DNA of 64,000 nucleotides, from contig NZ_JACIJJ010000001.1 in the NCBI RefSeq assembly GCF_014199325.1, positions 992,001 to 1,056,000 on the forward strand. The letters run 5' to 3'. Of this stretch, positions 38,252 to 46,301 are shown piece by piece. A program made the position numbers and the translations under genes. Below the pieces are notes generated by a model, which was given only the letters and a program-made list of their open reading frames with translations, searched no databases and had not been told where the DNA came from. Numbering within the stretch: position 1 is the stretch's first letter; each line of letters opens with the position of its first letter. This DNA comes from Sphingomonas yantingensis (lineage in GTDB: Bacteria; Pseudomonadota; Alphaproteobacteria; Sphingomonadales; Sphingomonadaceae).

Positions 38252-38662
38252 GTGATGCAGCTCCATGATGACGCTGGACCCTGGACGCTGGACCGGCATC
38301 TCACGGCCAGCCGAACGGCGATTGCGCAGATCGCGGGCGATCCCAACGCCGACACCCTCCAGCCGGTCTGCCATCATTTCAGTGAGATCGACCCTGTTGA
38401 TCCCGAGCACGCCAGCGTCGAGCGCACTTACGCTGCTCTGACGCCGCGGTTCGTCGCAATCGGCCTTGAATTCGCAGCCGATCGGCTGGAAGCGTGGGAG
38501 CAAGCCCGTCCGACCCTAAACTGGGTGGCGGACCGCGTTCCGGCACTCATGGAAGCGGCCTCGGGGGCCGGCTTGCTATATGAGGGCTGGAGCTGGGAGC
38601 CGCGTGGACGGAAGCCGATCTGCGCGACCGCGTTTGAGATTATCAACAATCGAGCCGATTGA
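38252..38662 (+). CDS. Hypothetical protein with a possible RraB-like fold
   Basis: 136 residues, soluble. Not confidently recognised. The arrangement of VCHHFSEIDPVD, a helix, then MEAASGAGLLYEGWSWEP recalls the EHHFxxxD and YDGW segments of the RNase E inhibitor RraB, but similarity is faint. The start is the GTG at 38252 or the ATG at 38255. It follows the NTF2-like gene by 4 bases and may belong to the same operon. Confidence 0.6.
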   Translation: MMQLHDDAGPWTLDRHLTASRTAIAQIAGDPNADTLQPVCHHFSEIDPVDPEHASVERTYAALTPRFVAIGLEFAADRLEAWEQARPTLNWVADRVPALMEAASGAGLLYEGWSWEPRGRKPICATAFEIINNRAD

Positions 38663-38684
38663 CCGGCCGGAGAAAAGAAGCGGG

Positions 38685-38705
38685 ATCCCGGATCAAGTCC
38701 GGGAT
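38685..38705. repeat. Intergenic palindrome with TCAAG loop, second copy
   Basis: ATCCCGGA / TCCGGGAT, an 8-bp perfect stem with loop TCAAG, in the 112-base gap between convergent genes. Its CCGGATCAAGTCCGG core is identical to that at 8197-8211. It is a dispersed repeat that may also act as a transcription end. Confidence 0.7.
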
Positions 38706-38774
38706 GACGTGGGAAAACCGACCGCTTCGACCTCGACCGTCACCCTGCCCCTGAGCCGAGCTCCCGCTTCTCGC

Positions 38775-39566
38775 TTACTTCTTCGGCTTGCGGAACCGGA
38801 TCGTCATGCGGTCGCTCTCGCCGATCGCGATGTATTTCGCGCGGTCCTGATCCTTGAGCGCGAGCGTCGGGGGGAGCGTCCAGACGCCGCCCGGCCAGTC
38901 GGCGGTATCCTTGGGGTTGGCGTTGACCTCGCTCTGGCCGAGGACTTCGAACCCGGCCTTCTTGGCAAAGCCGATGACCGAGGAGGTTTTCATATAGCCG
39001 CTCTTCTCTTCGGCGGCGGCGTCGCGCGCCTCGGGCAGGCGGTGCTCGACCACGCCGAGCGTGCCGCCGGGCTTCAGCATCCGGAAGGCCGAATTGAACA
39101 CCTGCTGCGCCGCGTCCTGACCGCCGAAGCGCCAGTTGTGGACGTTGCGGAAGGTGAGGACGACATCGGCACTGCCCGCGGGCACGGCGTCGAACCCGTT
39201 TGCGAGCTTGACCTTGCCATAGACGGCGTTGTTCGCCGCGATCAGCTTCTGCACACCGCCCAGCGCTTTTTCGGGCGCGGCGACCCAGAGCTGGCCCTTG
39301 TCCTTCAGATAGGGCGCGAGGATTTCGGTGTACCAACCGCCGCCGGGATAGAGCTCGACCACGGTGTCGTTGGGTTGCACGCCGAAGAAGGACAGCGTCT
39401 CGACCGGGTGGCGCGCGCCGTCGCGGGCGACGTTGGCGGGGGTGCGCGTCGGGGCCGCGACCGCGGCCTTCAGCGCCGCACGCTGGTTCTGCGGCGCACC
39501 GATCGCGACGCTGGCGACGGCGACCGCCGTGGTGGCGATGGCAAGGACGGCGACGGTCTCACGCAT
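38775..39566 (-). CDS. Exported methyltransferase-like protein
   Basis: 263 residues. A signal peptide (AVLAIATTAVAVASVAIGA) precedes a class I methyltransferase-like fold: VVELYPGGGWYTEILAPYL in motif I position, VVLTFRNVHNW and GGTLGVVEHRLPEAR. Such exported predicted methyltransferases are widespread in proteobacteria; the location of SAM outside the cytoplasm makes true methylation doubtful. GGGGGAA precedes the ATG at 39566. Confidence 0.82.
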   Translation of the reverse strand: MRETVAVLAIATTAVAVASVAIGAPQNQRAALKAAVAAPTRTPANVARDGARHPVETLSFFGVQPNDTVVELYPGGGWYTEILAPYLKDKGQLWVAAPEKALGGVQKLIAANNAVYGKVKLANGFDAVPAGSADVVLTFRNVHNWRFGGQDAAQQVFNSAFRMLKPGGTLGVVEHRLPEARDAAAEEKSGYMKTSSVIGFAKKAGFEVLGQSEVNANPKDTADWPGGVWTLPPTLALKDQDRAKYIAIGESDRMTIRFRKPKK

Positions 39567-39691
39567 GATCTTCCCCCGGAAATGGCAATATTCGTCGGCC
39601 CGCCGCAGGGGCGGCAAGCTGGCTTTACCTGAACCAGCAAGTTGGTTGAAGGTTTCCGCCATCCGCTTGTCAAGGCGAACATTCCGCGCCG

Positions 39692-39716
39692 GGAACATTC
39701 TTTTTCACGTTCGGTT
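39692..39716 (+). promoter_or_regulatory. Candidate EcfG-type general stress promoter
   Basis: GGAAC (39692-39696) is followed after 16 bases by GGTT (39713-39716). The alphaproteobacterial general stress sigma factor EcfG recognises GGAAC-N16/17-CGTT, so the match is complete in -35 and three of four in -10. It lies 34 bases before the start of the 82-residue protein. Confidence 0.5.
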
Positions 39717-39749
39717 GTTGGCTCATTCATCAACGGAGGGAACCGAGAC

Positions 39750-39998
39750 ATGATCGAGGAACGCACGACCTATAGCGACCAGCCGCACACCACGACCGTG
39801 ATCGAGCGCAAGAGCGGCGGGGGCGGCACGATCCTGATCGGCGTGGTTCTGCTGATCGCGGTCATCATCGGCGCCTTCTACCTCATGAACCAGAACCGCA
39901 ACGAGAGCGCGCAGACCAAGGCGATCACCGGCGCGGCCGAGAGCGTCAGCGACGGCGCCAAGAAGGTTGGCGACGCCGCGCAGAAGGCGGTCGAGTAA
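39750..39998 (+). CDS. Small single-span membrane protein
   Basis: 82 residues: a polar cytoplasmic-type N-terminus (MIEERTTYSDQPHTTTVIER), a Gly hinge and one membrane helix (about 28-46, ILIGVVLLIAVIIGAFYLM), then an Ala/Lys/Ser-rich amphipathic tail (ESVSDGAKKVGDAAQKAVE). GGAGGG lies 9 bases upstream. The tail resembles LEA-like or stress-type helices. Together with the upstream EcfG-like promoter, this suggests a stress-response envelope protein. Confidence 0.75.
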   Translation: MIEERTTYSDQPHTTTVIERKSGGGGTILIGVVLLIAVIIGAFYLMNQNRNESAQTKAITGAAESVSDGAKKVGDAAQKAVE

Positions 39999-40001
39999 AC
40001 C

Positions 40002-40718
40002 TCAACCGCGCACGCAGGCGTCGAGGCGCTCGCGCCGGACGATGCCGATGCGGCGCGTGATCGTATTGCCATAACGGCGGGTGAAACCCTGAGGGGCGAC
40101 ACCCGCCCTTTTTTTCGGCAGCGGCAGGACCGCGGCGATCCGTGCGGCCTCCCGCTCGGTCAGGCGGTCGGCGCCATGGCCGAAATAGCGGCGCGCGCCG
40201 GCCTCGACGCCGTAAGTGCCGATTCCCGTCTCGGCGACGTTCAGATAGACTTCCATGATCCGGCGCTTGCCCCAGATCGCCTCGATCAGGACGGTGAACC
40301 ACGCCTCTGCCGCCTTACGCGCATAGCCGCCGCCCTGCCACAGGAAGACGTTCTTCGCGGTCTGCTGGCTGATCGTCGAGCCGCCGCGGATCCTGCCGCC
40401 GCTGGCATTGCGGATCGCCGCCGCCGCGATCGCGGTATAGTCGAAGCCGTGGTGCGCGCAGAACGCGCTGTCCTCGCCCGCGATGACCGCGCGCGCCATG
40501 TCGGGGTCTATCTCGTCCAGCGAGCGCCAGTCCTTGGTCACGCTGCGCCCGGCGAGGATGTCGCCCGCCATGGTGAGCGTGAAGGGTGGCGGCACGAAGC
40601 GATAGAGCGCGACGAAGGCGAGGCTGAGCAGCACGAACGCGATCGCCGCCTTCGCCAGCCAGCCCGAGATGCGCCGGCCCCAGCCGCCGGGTTTCTGCTT
40701 GATCGCGCTCTTTGCCAT
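40002..40718 (-). CDS. mtgA: Monofunctional peptidoglycan transglycosylase
   Basis: 238 residues, GT51 family. One membrane helix (about 22-43), then the catalytic domain with EDSAFCAHHGFD (catalytic Glu), GGSTISQQTAKNVFLW, RKAAEAWFTVLIE and KRRIMEVYLNVAE. It polymerises glycan strands from lipid II on the outer face of the inner membrane. Convergent with the small membrane-protein gene, 3 bases apart. Confidence 0.95.
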   Translation of the reverse strand: MAKSAIKQKPGGWGRRISGWLAKAAIAFVLLSLAFVALYRFVPPPFTLTMAGDILAGRSVTKDWRSLDEIDPDMARAVIAGEDSAFCAHHGFDYTAIAAAAIRNASGGRIRGGSTISQQTAKNVFLWQGGGYARKAAEAWFTVLIEAIWGKRRIMEVYLNVAETGIGTYGVEAGARRYFGHGADRLTEREAARIAAVLPLPKKRAGVAPQGFTRRYGNTITRRIGIVRRERLDACVRG

Positions 40719-40823
40719 CGCACTTGCGTTAGCGCGGGGCGACGGCGGCGCAAACGGCGAATTGCGGGGCGCCGCGTTCCCCATTAGCAACGCGCGCATG
40801 GCCCGCCCCGAAGCCCCGCGCGC

Positions 40824-42050
40824 ATGACCGCCTATGCCTATCGCGCCGCGACTCGAGAGGGGAGCTCGCGCAAGGGGATCATCGAGGCGTCGTCGCCCGC
40901 CGCGGCGCGCGCGCTCCTGCGCGAGCAGGCGCTGCTGCCCTTGTCGGTCGAGCCGGCGAACGATGCCGGGCCGGCGGTGGGCGGGCTCAAGCTGCCGTCG
41001 CTCCGCCGCCGCGGGCTGTCGGCGCGGCAACTGGCGACGGTGACGCGGCAGATTTCGACGCTCGTCGGCTCCGACATCACGATCGAGGAATCGCTGCGGC
41101 TGGTGGCGCAGCAGTCCGAGGTGCCCGCCGTCACCGCGCTGCTGACCGACGTGCGCGGCGCGATCCTCGACGGGCGCAGTTTCGCCGCGGCGCTCGGCCT
41201 CCATCCGCGCGCGTTCCCCGAATTCTATCGCGCGTCGGTGGCGGCGGGGGAGCAGTCGGGGCGGCTGGCGAGCGTGCTCGATCACCTCGCCGAGTTTGTC
41301 GAGAACCGGCAGGCGAACGGACAGAAGCTGCAACTGGCGCTGCTCTATCCCGCCCTGCTGGCGTGCGTCAGTTTCGGGATGATGGTGTTGCTCATGGTCT
41401 ATGTCGTCCCCGACATCGTCCGCGTGTTCGTGTCGCGCGGGGCGGAGCTGCCGTTCCTGACCCGCGCGCTGATCGCGGTGAGCGCGTTCATCCAGCATTA
41501 CGGGCTCTATGTCTTGCTCGCCGCCGCGACGACGTTCCTGCTCTATGGCCGCTGGGCGCGGGTGCCGGCCAATCGCCTGCGCGTGCATCGCTTCTTCAGC
41601 GAGACGCGGCCGTTCGCGCGGTTCAGCCGTCAGTTCAACGCCGCGCGCTTCGCCGGCAGCCTCGCGACGCTGGTCGAGAGCGCGGTGCCACTGGTCGAGG
41701 CGCTTCAGGCCGCAGCGGCAGTCACCCCCAACCTGTTCGTGCGCGAAAAGGCGCTCGCGATCGCCGCGCGGGTGCGCGAGGGGATCAGCCTGCGCGCGGC
41801 GATGGCCGAGAGCGGGGTGTTCCCGTCGATGCTCGTCGCGATCGTCGCGTCGGGCGAATCGAGCGGGCGGCTGGCCCCGGCGCTCGGCCGCGCATCGGGC
41901 GAGCTGGAGCGCGAGCTCGACGCGCTAGTCGCGACGCTGGTCGCGCTAGTTGAGCCGATGGTGCTGCTGTTGATGGGCGGACTGGTGCTGATGATGGTGC
42001 TGGCGATCCTGCTGCCGATCATCAACCTCAACAATCTGGTGCAGATTTAG
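40824..42050 (+). CDS. gspF: Type II secretion system inner-membrane protein GspF
   Basis: 408 residues. Two GspF repeats (about 70-195 and 275-400), each followed by membrane helices (YPALLACVSFGMMVLLMVYVV and the C-terminal VLLLMGGLVLMMVLAILLPII). The N-terminus MTAYAYRAATREGSSRKGIIEA is typical of GspF. It is the platform protein that links the assembly ATPase to the pseudopilus. No other gsp gene is in the window on either side, so it appears to be an orphan or split from its operon. Confidence 0.93.
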   Translation: MTAYAYRAATREGSSRKGIIEASSPAAARALLREQALLPLSVEPANDAGPAVGGLKLPSLRRRGLSARQLATVTRQISTLVGSDITIEESLRLVAQQSEVPAVTALLTDVRGAILDGRSFAAALGLHPRAFPEFYRASVAAGEQSGRLASVLDHLAEFVENRQANGQKLQLALLYPALLACVSFGMMVLLMVYVVPDIVRVFVSRGAELPFLTRALIAVSAFIQHYGLYVLLAAATTFLLYGRWARVPANRLRVHRFFSETRPFARFSRQFNAARFAGSLATLVESAVPLVEALQAAAAVTPNLFVREKALAIAARVREGISLRAAMAESGVFPSMLVAIVASGESSGRLAPALGRASGELERELDALVATLVALVEPMVLLLMGGLVLMMVLAILLPIINLNNLVQI

Positions 42051-42095
42051 GGTTCCCGGACGTCAAGCCCATCCCTTCCAGGGAGGGAAGAAAGG

Positions 42096-42839
42096 CTAGG
42101 CCCGCCGCTCGACCACCACGCAGCTCGCATTATCGCTACCGTCACGGGCGACAGCGTTGGCGACGAGACGCGCCGCACAATCCTCGATGCCGAGATTGAG
42201 CGGCGCGTCGCCGGGGGCGAGCGAGCGGTAGCAGCCATCGCTCGCGAGCATCAGTCGCTCGCCGGGGGCGAAGTCGATGCGGAGGCGCTCGACCGGCGCC
42301 GGATCGCCGGCGCCGAGCGCGCGGGTGACGACGTTGGCCTGCGGGTGGTTGTCGGCCGCCACCGCCTCGATCAGGCCGGCGGCGACGAGGTCGGCGACGA
42401 GGCTGTGGTCGCGCGTCAGCGGCACCGCACGCGCCGCCTCCAGCCGATAAGCGCGGCTGTCACCGGCCCAGAAGAGCGTCGCGCCCGCCGCGGTTGCCAG
42501 CAGGACGACGATCGTGGTGCCGCCGCCCTGCATCGCCGGATCGGCGCGCAGGCGATGGTCGGCTTCTGCGATCGCATCGGCCACGCCCTCCTCGTCCACT
42601 GCGCCGCGATCGGCGAGGGCCGACAGCGCCGCGATCGCGGTTTCGGCGGCAAGGTCGCCGCGTGCCATCCCGCCCATGCCGTCGGCGACGGCCCAAAGCC
42701 CGCGGTCGGGCCGATCCAGCGTCCGGTCCTCGTTCACGCGCCGGACGCGCCCGACATGGCTGGCGGCGGCGGAGGCGAATGCGCCGGTGTGCGGCGCGGG
42801 CGGCGCGGCGCGGCGCAGGCGGCCGAGGATCGCGATCAC
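42096..42839 (-). CDS. PP2C-family protein phosphatase
   Basis: 247 residues. RVNEDRTLD, WAVADGMGGMARGDLAAE, FWAGDSRAYRL, LTRDHSL and DGSDNASCVVV match the metal-binding motifs of PP2C/Stp1 phosphatases. It starts at a GTG (42839) that overlaps the FHA stop as GTGA. As last gene of the kinase-FHA-phosphatase operon it should reverse phosphorylation by the neighbouring kinase. Confidence 0.92.
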   Translation of the reverse strand: MIAILGRLRRAAPPAPHTGAFASAAASHVGRVRRVNEDRTLDRPDRGLWAVADGMGGMARGDLAAETAIAALSALADRGAVDEEGVADAIAEADHRLRADPAMQGGGTTIVVLLATAAGATLFWAGDSRAYRLEAARAVPLTRDHSLVADLVAAGLIEAVAADNHPQANVVTRALGAGDPAPVERLRIDFAPGERLMLASDGCYRSLAPGDAPLNLGIEDCAARLVANAVARDGSDNASCVVVERRA

Positions 42840-43840
42840 CCGCGCCGACGCCCGAGCTCGCGTTCGGTCCGGTCGTATCCTTCGACGAAGGCGCGATCGA
42901 GCGAGCCAGGCTCGCCGCCCTCGACTTCCCTGGTCAGCGCCGCGTGGCGTTCAGCTACGGCATCGCGCAGGCCGGCGCCCCGGCCGGCGAACAGGCCGCG
43001 CTTGCTCCCCTCGTCGAGCTTGGCCGGCTCGAAGCTGTCGATCGCGGCGCGCAGACTCGCCTGAAGCCCCGCAAACGTCGCGACGAGGTGGCGTTTCACA
43101 TCCTCGAACGATGCCTTGAGCGCGGCCGGACCCGACAGGAAGCCGCTGGGGCCGGCGAGCAGCAGATCGATAGCGAGCCGCTGCGACGGCGCCCATTTGA
43201 ACGGATTGTTGCCCTCGCCCCCGATCGTCGTGCGGGCAAGGCTGTAGCGGGCGCGTGCCTTGTCTCGCTCGGACATAAGGTCGCCGACGCCGAGCAGCAT
43301 CTGGCGATAGAGCGCGCCCGCGCGGCGCATGATCTCCTCCGGCTCCTCGCTAGACAGGAGCGAGGCGTCGAGGCCAGCGCCCTCACAGAACGCCTCGAGC
43401 AGCGAGCCCTCGGTATAGGGCTGGACGGGCGCCGCGTCCTGCCAGTCCGCGGGAACGGGCAGCGTCGCATCAAGCGGCGGCAGCGATACGAGTGTGCGGC
43501 TGGCGTCGTGCCCGGTGTCGGCCATCGGCGCCCGCGTTGCCACCAGGCGGAAGCGGCCGAGCCGCCACGCGGCGGGGGTGGCGACCAGCGCGGGGCCGTC
43601 CTCGGCCACCCGCTCGCCCGTCGCCTCGTCGATCATGCCGTTGGTCCCCAGCACTTCGAGACTGAGCGCCCCGCGTACCGCACTCAGGCGGCAGTGACGG
43701 CGCGACAGCGCACAGTCGGGGTCGGCGACTGTCCAGTCAGCCTCGCCATCGCGGCCAAGCATCAGGCTGCCTTCGCCCAGCAGCCGCGCTTCGACCGGAT
43801 CGGGGGAGGCGGCATCGTCATAGAGTTGAAGGAGATACAT
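42836..43840 (-). CDS. FHA-domain protein, TagH-like
   Basis: 334 residues. The N-terminal FHA domain (about 18-105) has GEGSLMLGRDGEADW, LSRRHCRLS and TNGMIDEATGERV, fit to bind phosphothreonine. The C-terminal 200 residues (EAFCEGAGLD, FKWAPSQRLAIDLLL, FLSGPAALKASFEDVKRH) match the TagH/ImpI C-terminal domain found in type VI secretion FHA proteins. It is therefore the likely phospho-dependent effector of the operon. Confidence 0.88.
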   Translation of the reverse strand: MYLLQLYDDAASPDPVEARLLGEGSLMLGRDGEADWTVADPDCALSRRHCRLSAVRGALSLEVLGTNGMIDEATGERVAEDGPALVATPAAWRLGRFRLVATRAPMADTGHDASRTLVSLPPLDATLPVPADWQDAAPVQPYTEGSLLEAFCEGAGLDASLLSSEEPEEIMRRAGALYRQMLLGVGDLMSERDKARARYSLARTTIGGEGNNPFKWAPSQRLAIDLLLAGPSGFLSGPAALKASFEDVKRHLVATFAGLQASLRAAIDSFEPAKLDEGSKRGLFAGRGAGLRDAVAERHAALTREVEGGEPGSLDRAFVEGYDRTERELGRRRG

Positions 43841-43849
43841 CGGCTGGCC

Positions 43850-45496
43850 TCAGGCGGCGCGTGCGACGACACAGGTCGCGCGAAGATCGGGGACCGAAGC
43901 GACGGGCGCGGCCGACAGACGCGTTTCCATCGCCTCGGCCGTCTTGTTGAACGCATCGAACACCGCGCCGAACTCGTCGCGCCGACGGTGCGAGATGCGA
44001 AGGGCAAAGCCGCTCCCAGCCGCCTCGACAAGGGCGCTACGCAACCGGCGCAGCGGCCGGGCGACCAGTGCGCCGCTAAGATAACCGACGCCGAGCACCG
44101 CCAGCATGACGATGCCCGCCAGCAGCGCCAGCATCGTGCGCGCCTGCGCCACCGCGCCGTCGAGCGCGGTGCGCTTGAGGACCAGATCGACGCGGCCGAA
44201 CTCGATCCCGGCATAGTCGATCGGCCGGACGAAGCGGATGCCGGGGCCGCGCCCACGATCCGTGGCCTGCGTCGCGTCGCCGCCGAATGGCGGCTCGCTT
44301 GAGGGGGCGGCATAGGGGGTGCCGACGCGTCTCGGATCGGTGGCAGCGCGGACGGTGCCGTTCGCGTCGGCGACGACGATCTCGCGCACGTTCGCATCGC
44401 GTGCGGCGGCGGCGACGAAGGCCTGGAGCGGGGTCCAGTCCTGCTGCTCGGCCGGCAACCCAGCATTGTCCGCGGCGAGGACGGCGGCGTTGCTGGTGAC
44501 GAACGAGGCGATCGTCTCGCCCGATACCACGGCCATCCGGTCGAGCGCACTTTCCTGCCGGTCGAGGATCGGCACGATGCTACCTGCCAGCGCGATCGCG
44601 GTGACGGTGGCCAGCGCGAGCGGCAGCTTGACGCGGAGTGGCAGGCCGCGGCGCGTGGGCTCTGCTTCCTTCGCCTGGCCGATCTCGCGGTCGAGTGCCG
44701 CGACGAGCTGCGTGCCGTCCTGGAACCGCGCCTCGGGCTTCTTCGACAGGAGTTTGTCGATGATGAAGGACAGGCCCGGCGGGCAGTCGCCGACGATGCG
44801 GCCGACCGGCTCGACCCGCTCCTGCGCGATCTGGATCGCGATGGTGGCAAGGCCGGTGCCGGGGAAGGCGACCTTGCCGGTCATCATCTCGTAAAGGACG
44901 ACGCCGAGCGAAAACAGATCGGCGCGGTGATCGACGGGCAGGCCAAGCGCCTGTTCGGGGCTCATGTAGCGCGGCGTGCCGACGAGCTGGCCGGCATGGG
45001 TACGGCCGAGTTGCCCCGCATCCGCCTCTCCCAGCCGGGCGACGCCGAAATCGACGAGCTTCACCTGTCGCCCGTCGGCGGTCACTAGGATGTTCGATGG
45101 CTTCACGTCGCGGTGGACGATGCCCGCGCGATGCGCATAGGCGAGCGCGTCGGCCAGCTGGCGCGCGATTGACAGCACCCGCTCATAGGGCAGGCGCCCC
45201 TGCGCGGCGAGGAGCGCGTCGAGCGGCTGCCCCTCGACCAGTTCCATCGCGATATAGGCGACGCCCGACGCCTCGCCCGCGTCATAGATGGTGGCGATGT
45301 TCTGGTGGCTGAGCGCGCCCGCCGCCCGTGCCTCGCGAAGGAAGCGCGCCTCTAGGTCGGCATCGCGGGCGAAGTCGGGCTTCAGGATCTTGACCGCAAC
45401 GGCACGGCCGATGTCGGGATCGTGGGCGCGATAGACTTCCGCCATCGCGCCTTCGCCCAGCAATCCCTCGATCCGATACCGTCCCAGCGTCTGCAT
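43850..45496 (-). CDS. Membrane Ser/Thr protein kinase with periplasmic sensor and C-terminal HAMP
   Basis: 548 residues. The Hanks-type kinase domain (about 7-265) is complete: GEGAMAEVYRAHD, VAVKILKP, HRDVKPSNIL, VDFGVARLG and GTPRYMSPEQ. A helix at about 293-315, a periplasmic domain to about 450 (single-Cache-like, EIVVADANGTVRAATDP), a second helix (TMLALLAGIVMLAVLGVGYL) and a HAMP domain (about 475-530, ARPLRRLRSALVEAAGSG) follow. HAMP is thus C-terminal with nothing after it, unlike PpkA-type kinases. Confidence 0.9.
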   Translation of the reverse strand: MQTLGRYRIEGLLGEGAMAEVYRAHDPDIGRAVAVKILKPDFARDADLEARFLREARAAGALSHQNIATIYDAGEASGVAYIAMELVEGQPLDALLAAQGRLPYERVLSIARQLADALAYAHRAGIVHRDVKPSNILVTADGRQVKLVDFGVARLGEADAGQLGRTHAGQLVGTPRYMSPEQALGLPVDHRADLFSLGVVLYEMMTGKVAFPGTGLATIAIQIAQERVEPVGRIVGDCPPGLSFIIDKLLSKKPEARFQDGTQLVAALDREIGQAKEAEPTRRGLPLRVKLPLALATVTAIALAGSIVPILDRQESALDRMAVVSGETIASFVTSNAAVLAADNAGLPAEQQDWTPLQAFVAAAARDANVREIVVADANGTVRAATDPRRVGTPYAAPSSEPPFGGDATQATDRGRGPGIRFVRPIDYAGIEFGRVDLVLKRTALDGAVAQARTMLALLAGIVMLAVLGVGYLSGALVARPLRRLRSALVEAAGSGFALRISHRRRDEFGAVFDAFNKTAEAMETRLSAAPVASVPDLRATCVVARAA

Positions 45497-45566
45497 GCCG
45501 TTCCCCTCCGGCCCGATACGCGGCCATCCGAAGTGCCGGCATTATCAATGCCGTGTTTAGATCGTC

Positions 45567-46301
45567 TTACCGCCGCGCCCTGACCGCTGCGGCGATCCGT
45601 TCGGCGCGGGCGAGGTCGCGCGCGATCGCCGGATTGCCCGGATCGAGCGCGGCGGCGCGGCGCAGCAGGCCGACCGCCTGACCCGCCTTGCCCGAGTTCA
45701 ACGCCGCAAGACCGGCACCACGCGCGCGGGCCGCCGCGGCGGGATTGCGCGCTGGCGTCGCGGGGGCGGCAGGCGCTGGCTTCGGCCGTGCCGCCGGGGC
45801 GGGGGCCGGGCGCGTCGGCGCCGGATCGGGACGGCGCACCGGCGCGGGCGCCGGCGGCCGCGGCGGCTGGCCGGGGATGCGCAGCGCTGTGCCGACAGCC
45901 AGCGACGCGGGCACCTCGATCCTGTTGTAGCGGGCGAGCTGATACGCCTTCAGCCGGTTGCCGAGGAGCCGCGCGGCCAGACCCTGCATCGTGTCGCCCG
46001 GCTTCGTCACATAGGGATAGCTTTGCGGCCCGAGCAGGTCGACGGGATCACGCTCGATCGAATCGCGCAGCAGCAACAGGCTCGCGTTCATGGGATCACG
46101 CTTCAGCGCCGCGGCGATCCGCTTGCGCGCGAACTTCGCCTCGCCGCGATCGAGCATCGCCGCGATCGCGTCGACCTCGGCGGCGACACTGGCGCCGGCG
46201 GGGGGCGGCGGGGCCGCCTTCTCGACGCGCGGACCGCCGCCGCACGCCGCCAATGCCAGCGCGAGCGATGCCGCCCCCATCGTCCGCCACGTCATGCCCA
46301 T
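45567..46301 (-). CDS. LysM-domain lipoprotein
   Basis: 244 residues. Signal peptide with lipobox LAAC (Cys20), then a helical TPR-like part, a LysM domain (about 96-145, VTKPGDTMQGLAARLLGN, YNRIEVPASL), a Pro/Ala-rich linker, and a TPR-like C-terminus (AALNSGKAGQAVGLLRRAAALDPGNP). It should bind peptidoglycan on the periplasmic side. GAGGAG lies 5 bases before the ATG at 46301. Its start overlaps the EAL gene by 10 bases; the kinase starts 70 bases downstream. Confidence 0.82.
   Translation of the reverse strand: MGMTWRTMGAASLALALAACGGGPRVEKAAPPPPAGASVAAEVDAIAAMLDRGEAKFARKRIAAALKRDPMNASLLLLRDSIERDPVDLLGPQSYPYVTKPGDTMQGLAARLLGNRLKAYQLARYNRIEVPASLAVGTALRIPGQPPRPPAPAPVRRPDPAPTRPAPAPAARPKPAPAAPATPARNPAAAARARGAGLAALNSGKAGQAVGLLRRAAALDPGNPAIARDLARAERIAAAVRARR

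Noticed and set aside
42051..42095. Hairpin-like sequence between gspF and the PP2C gene
   Set aside because: The purine and pyrimidine tracts pair poorly, so it is not a convincing terminator.
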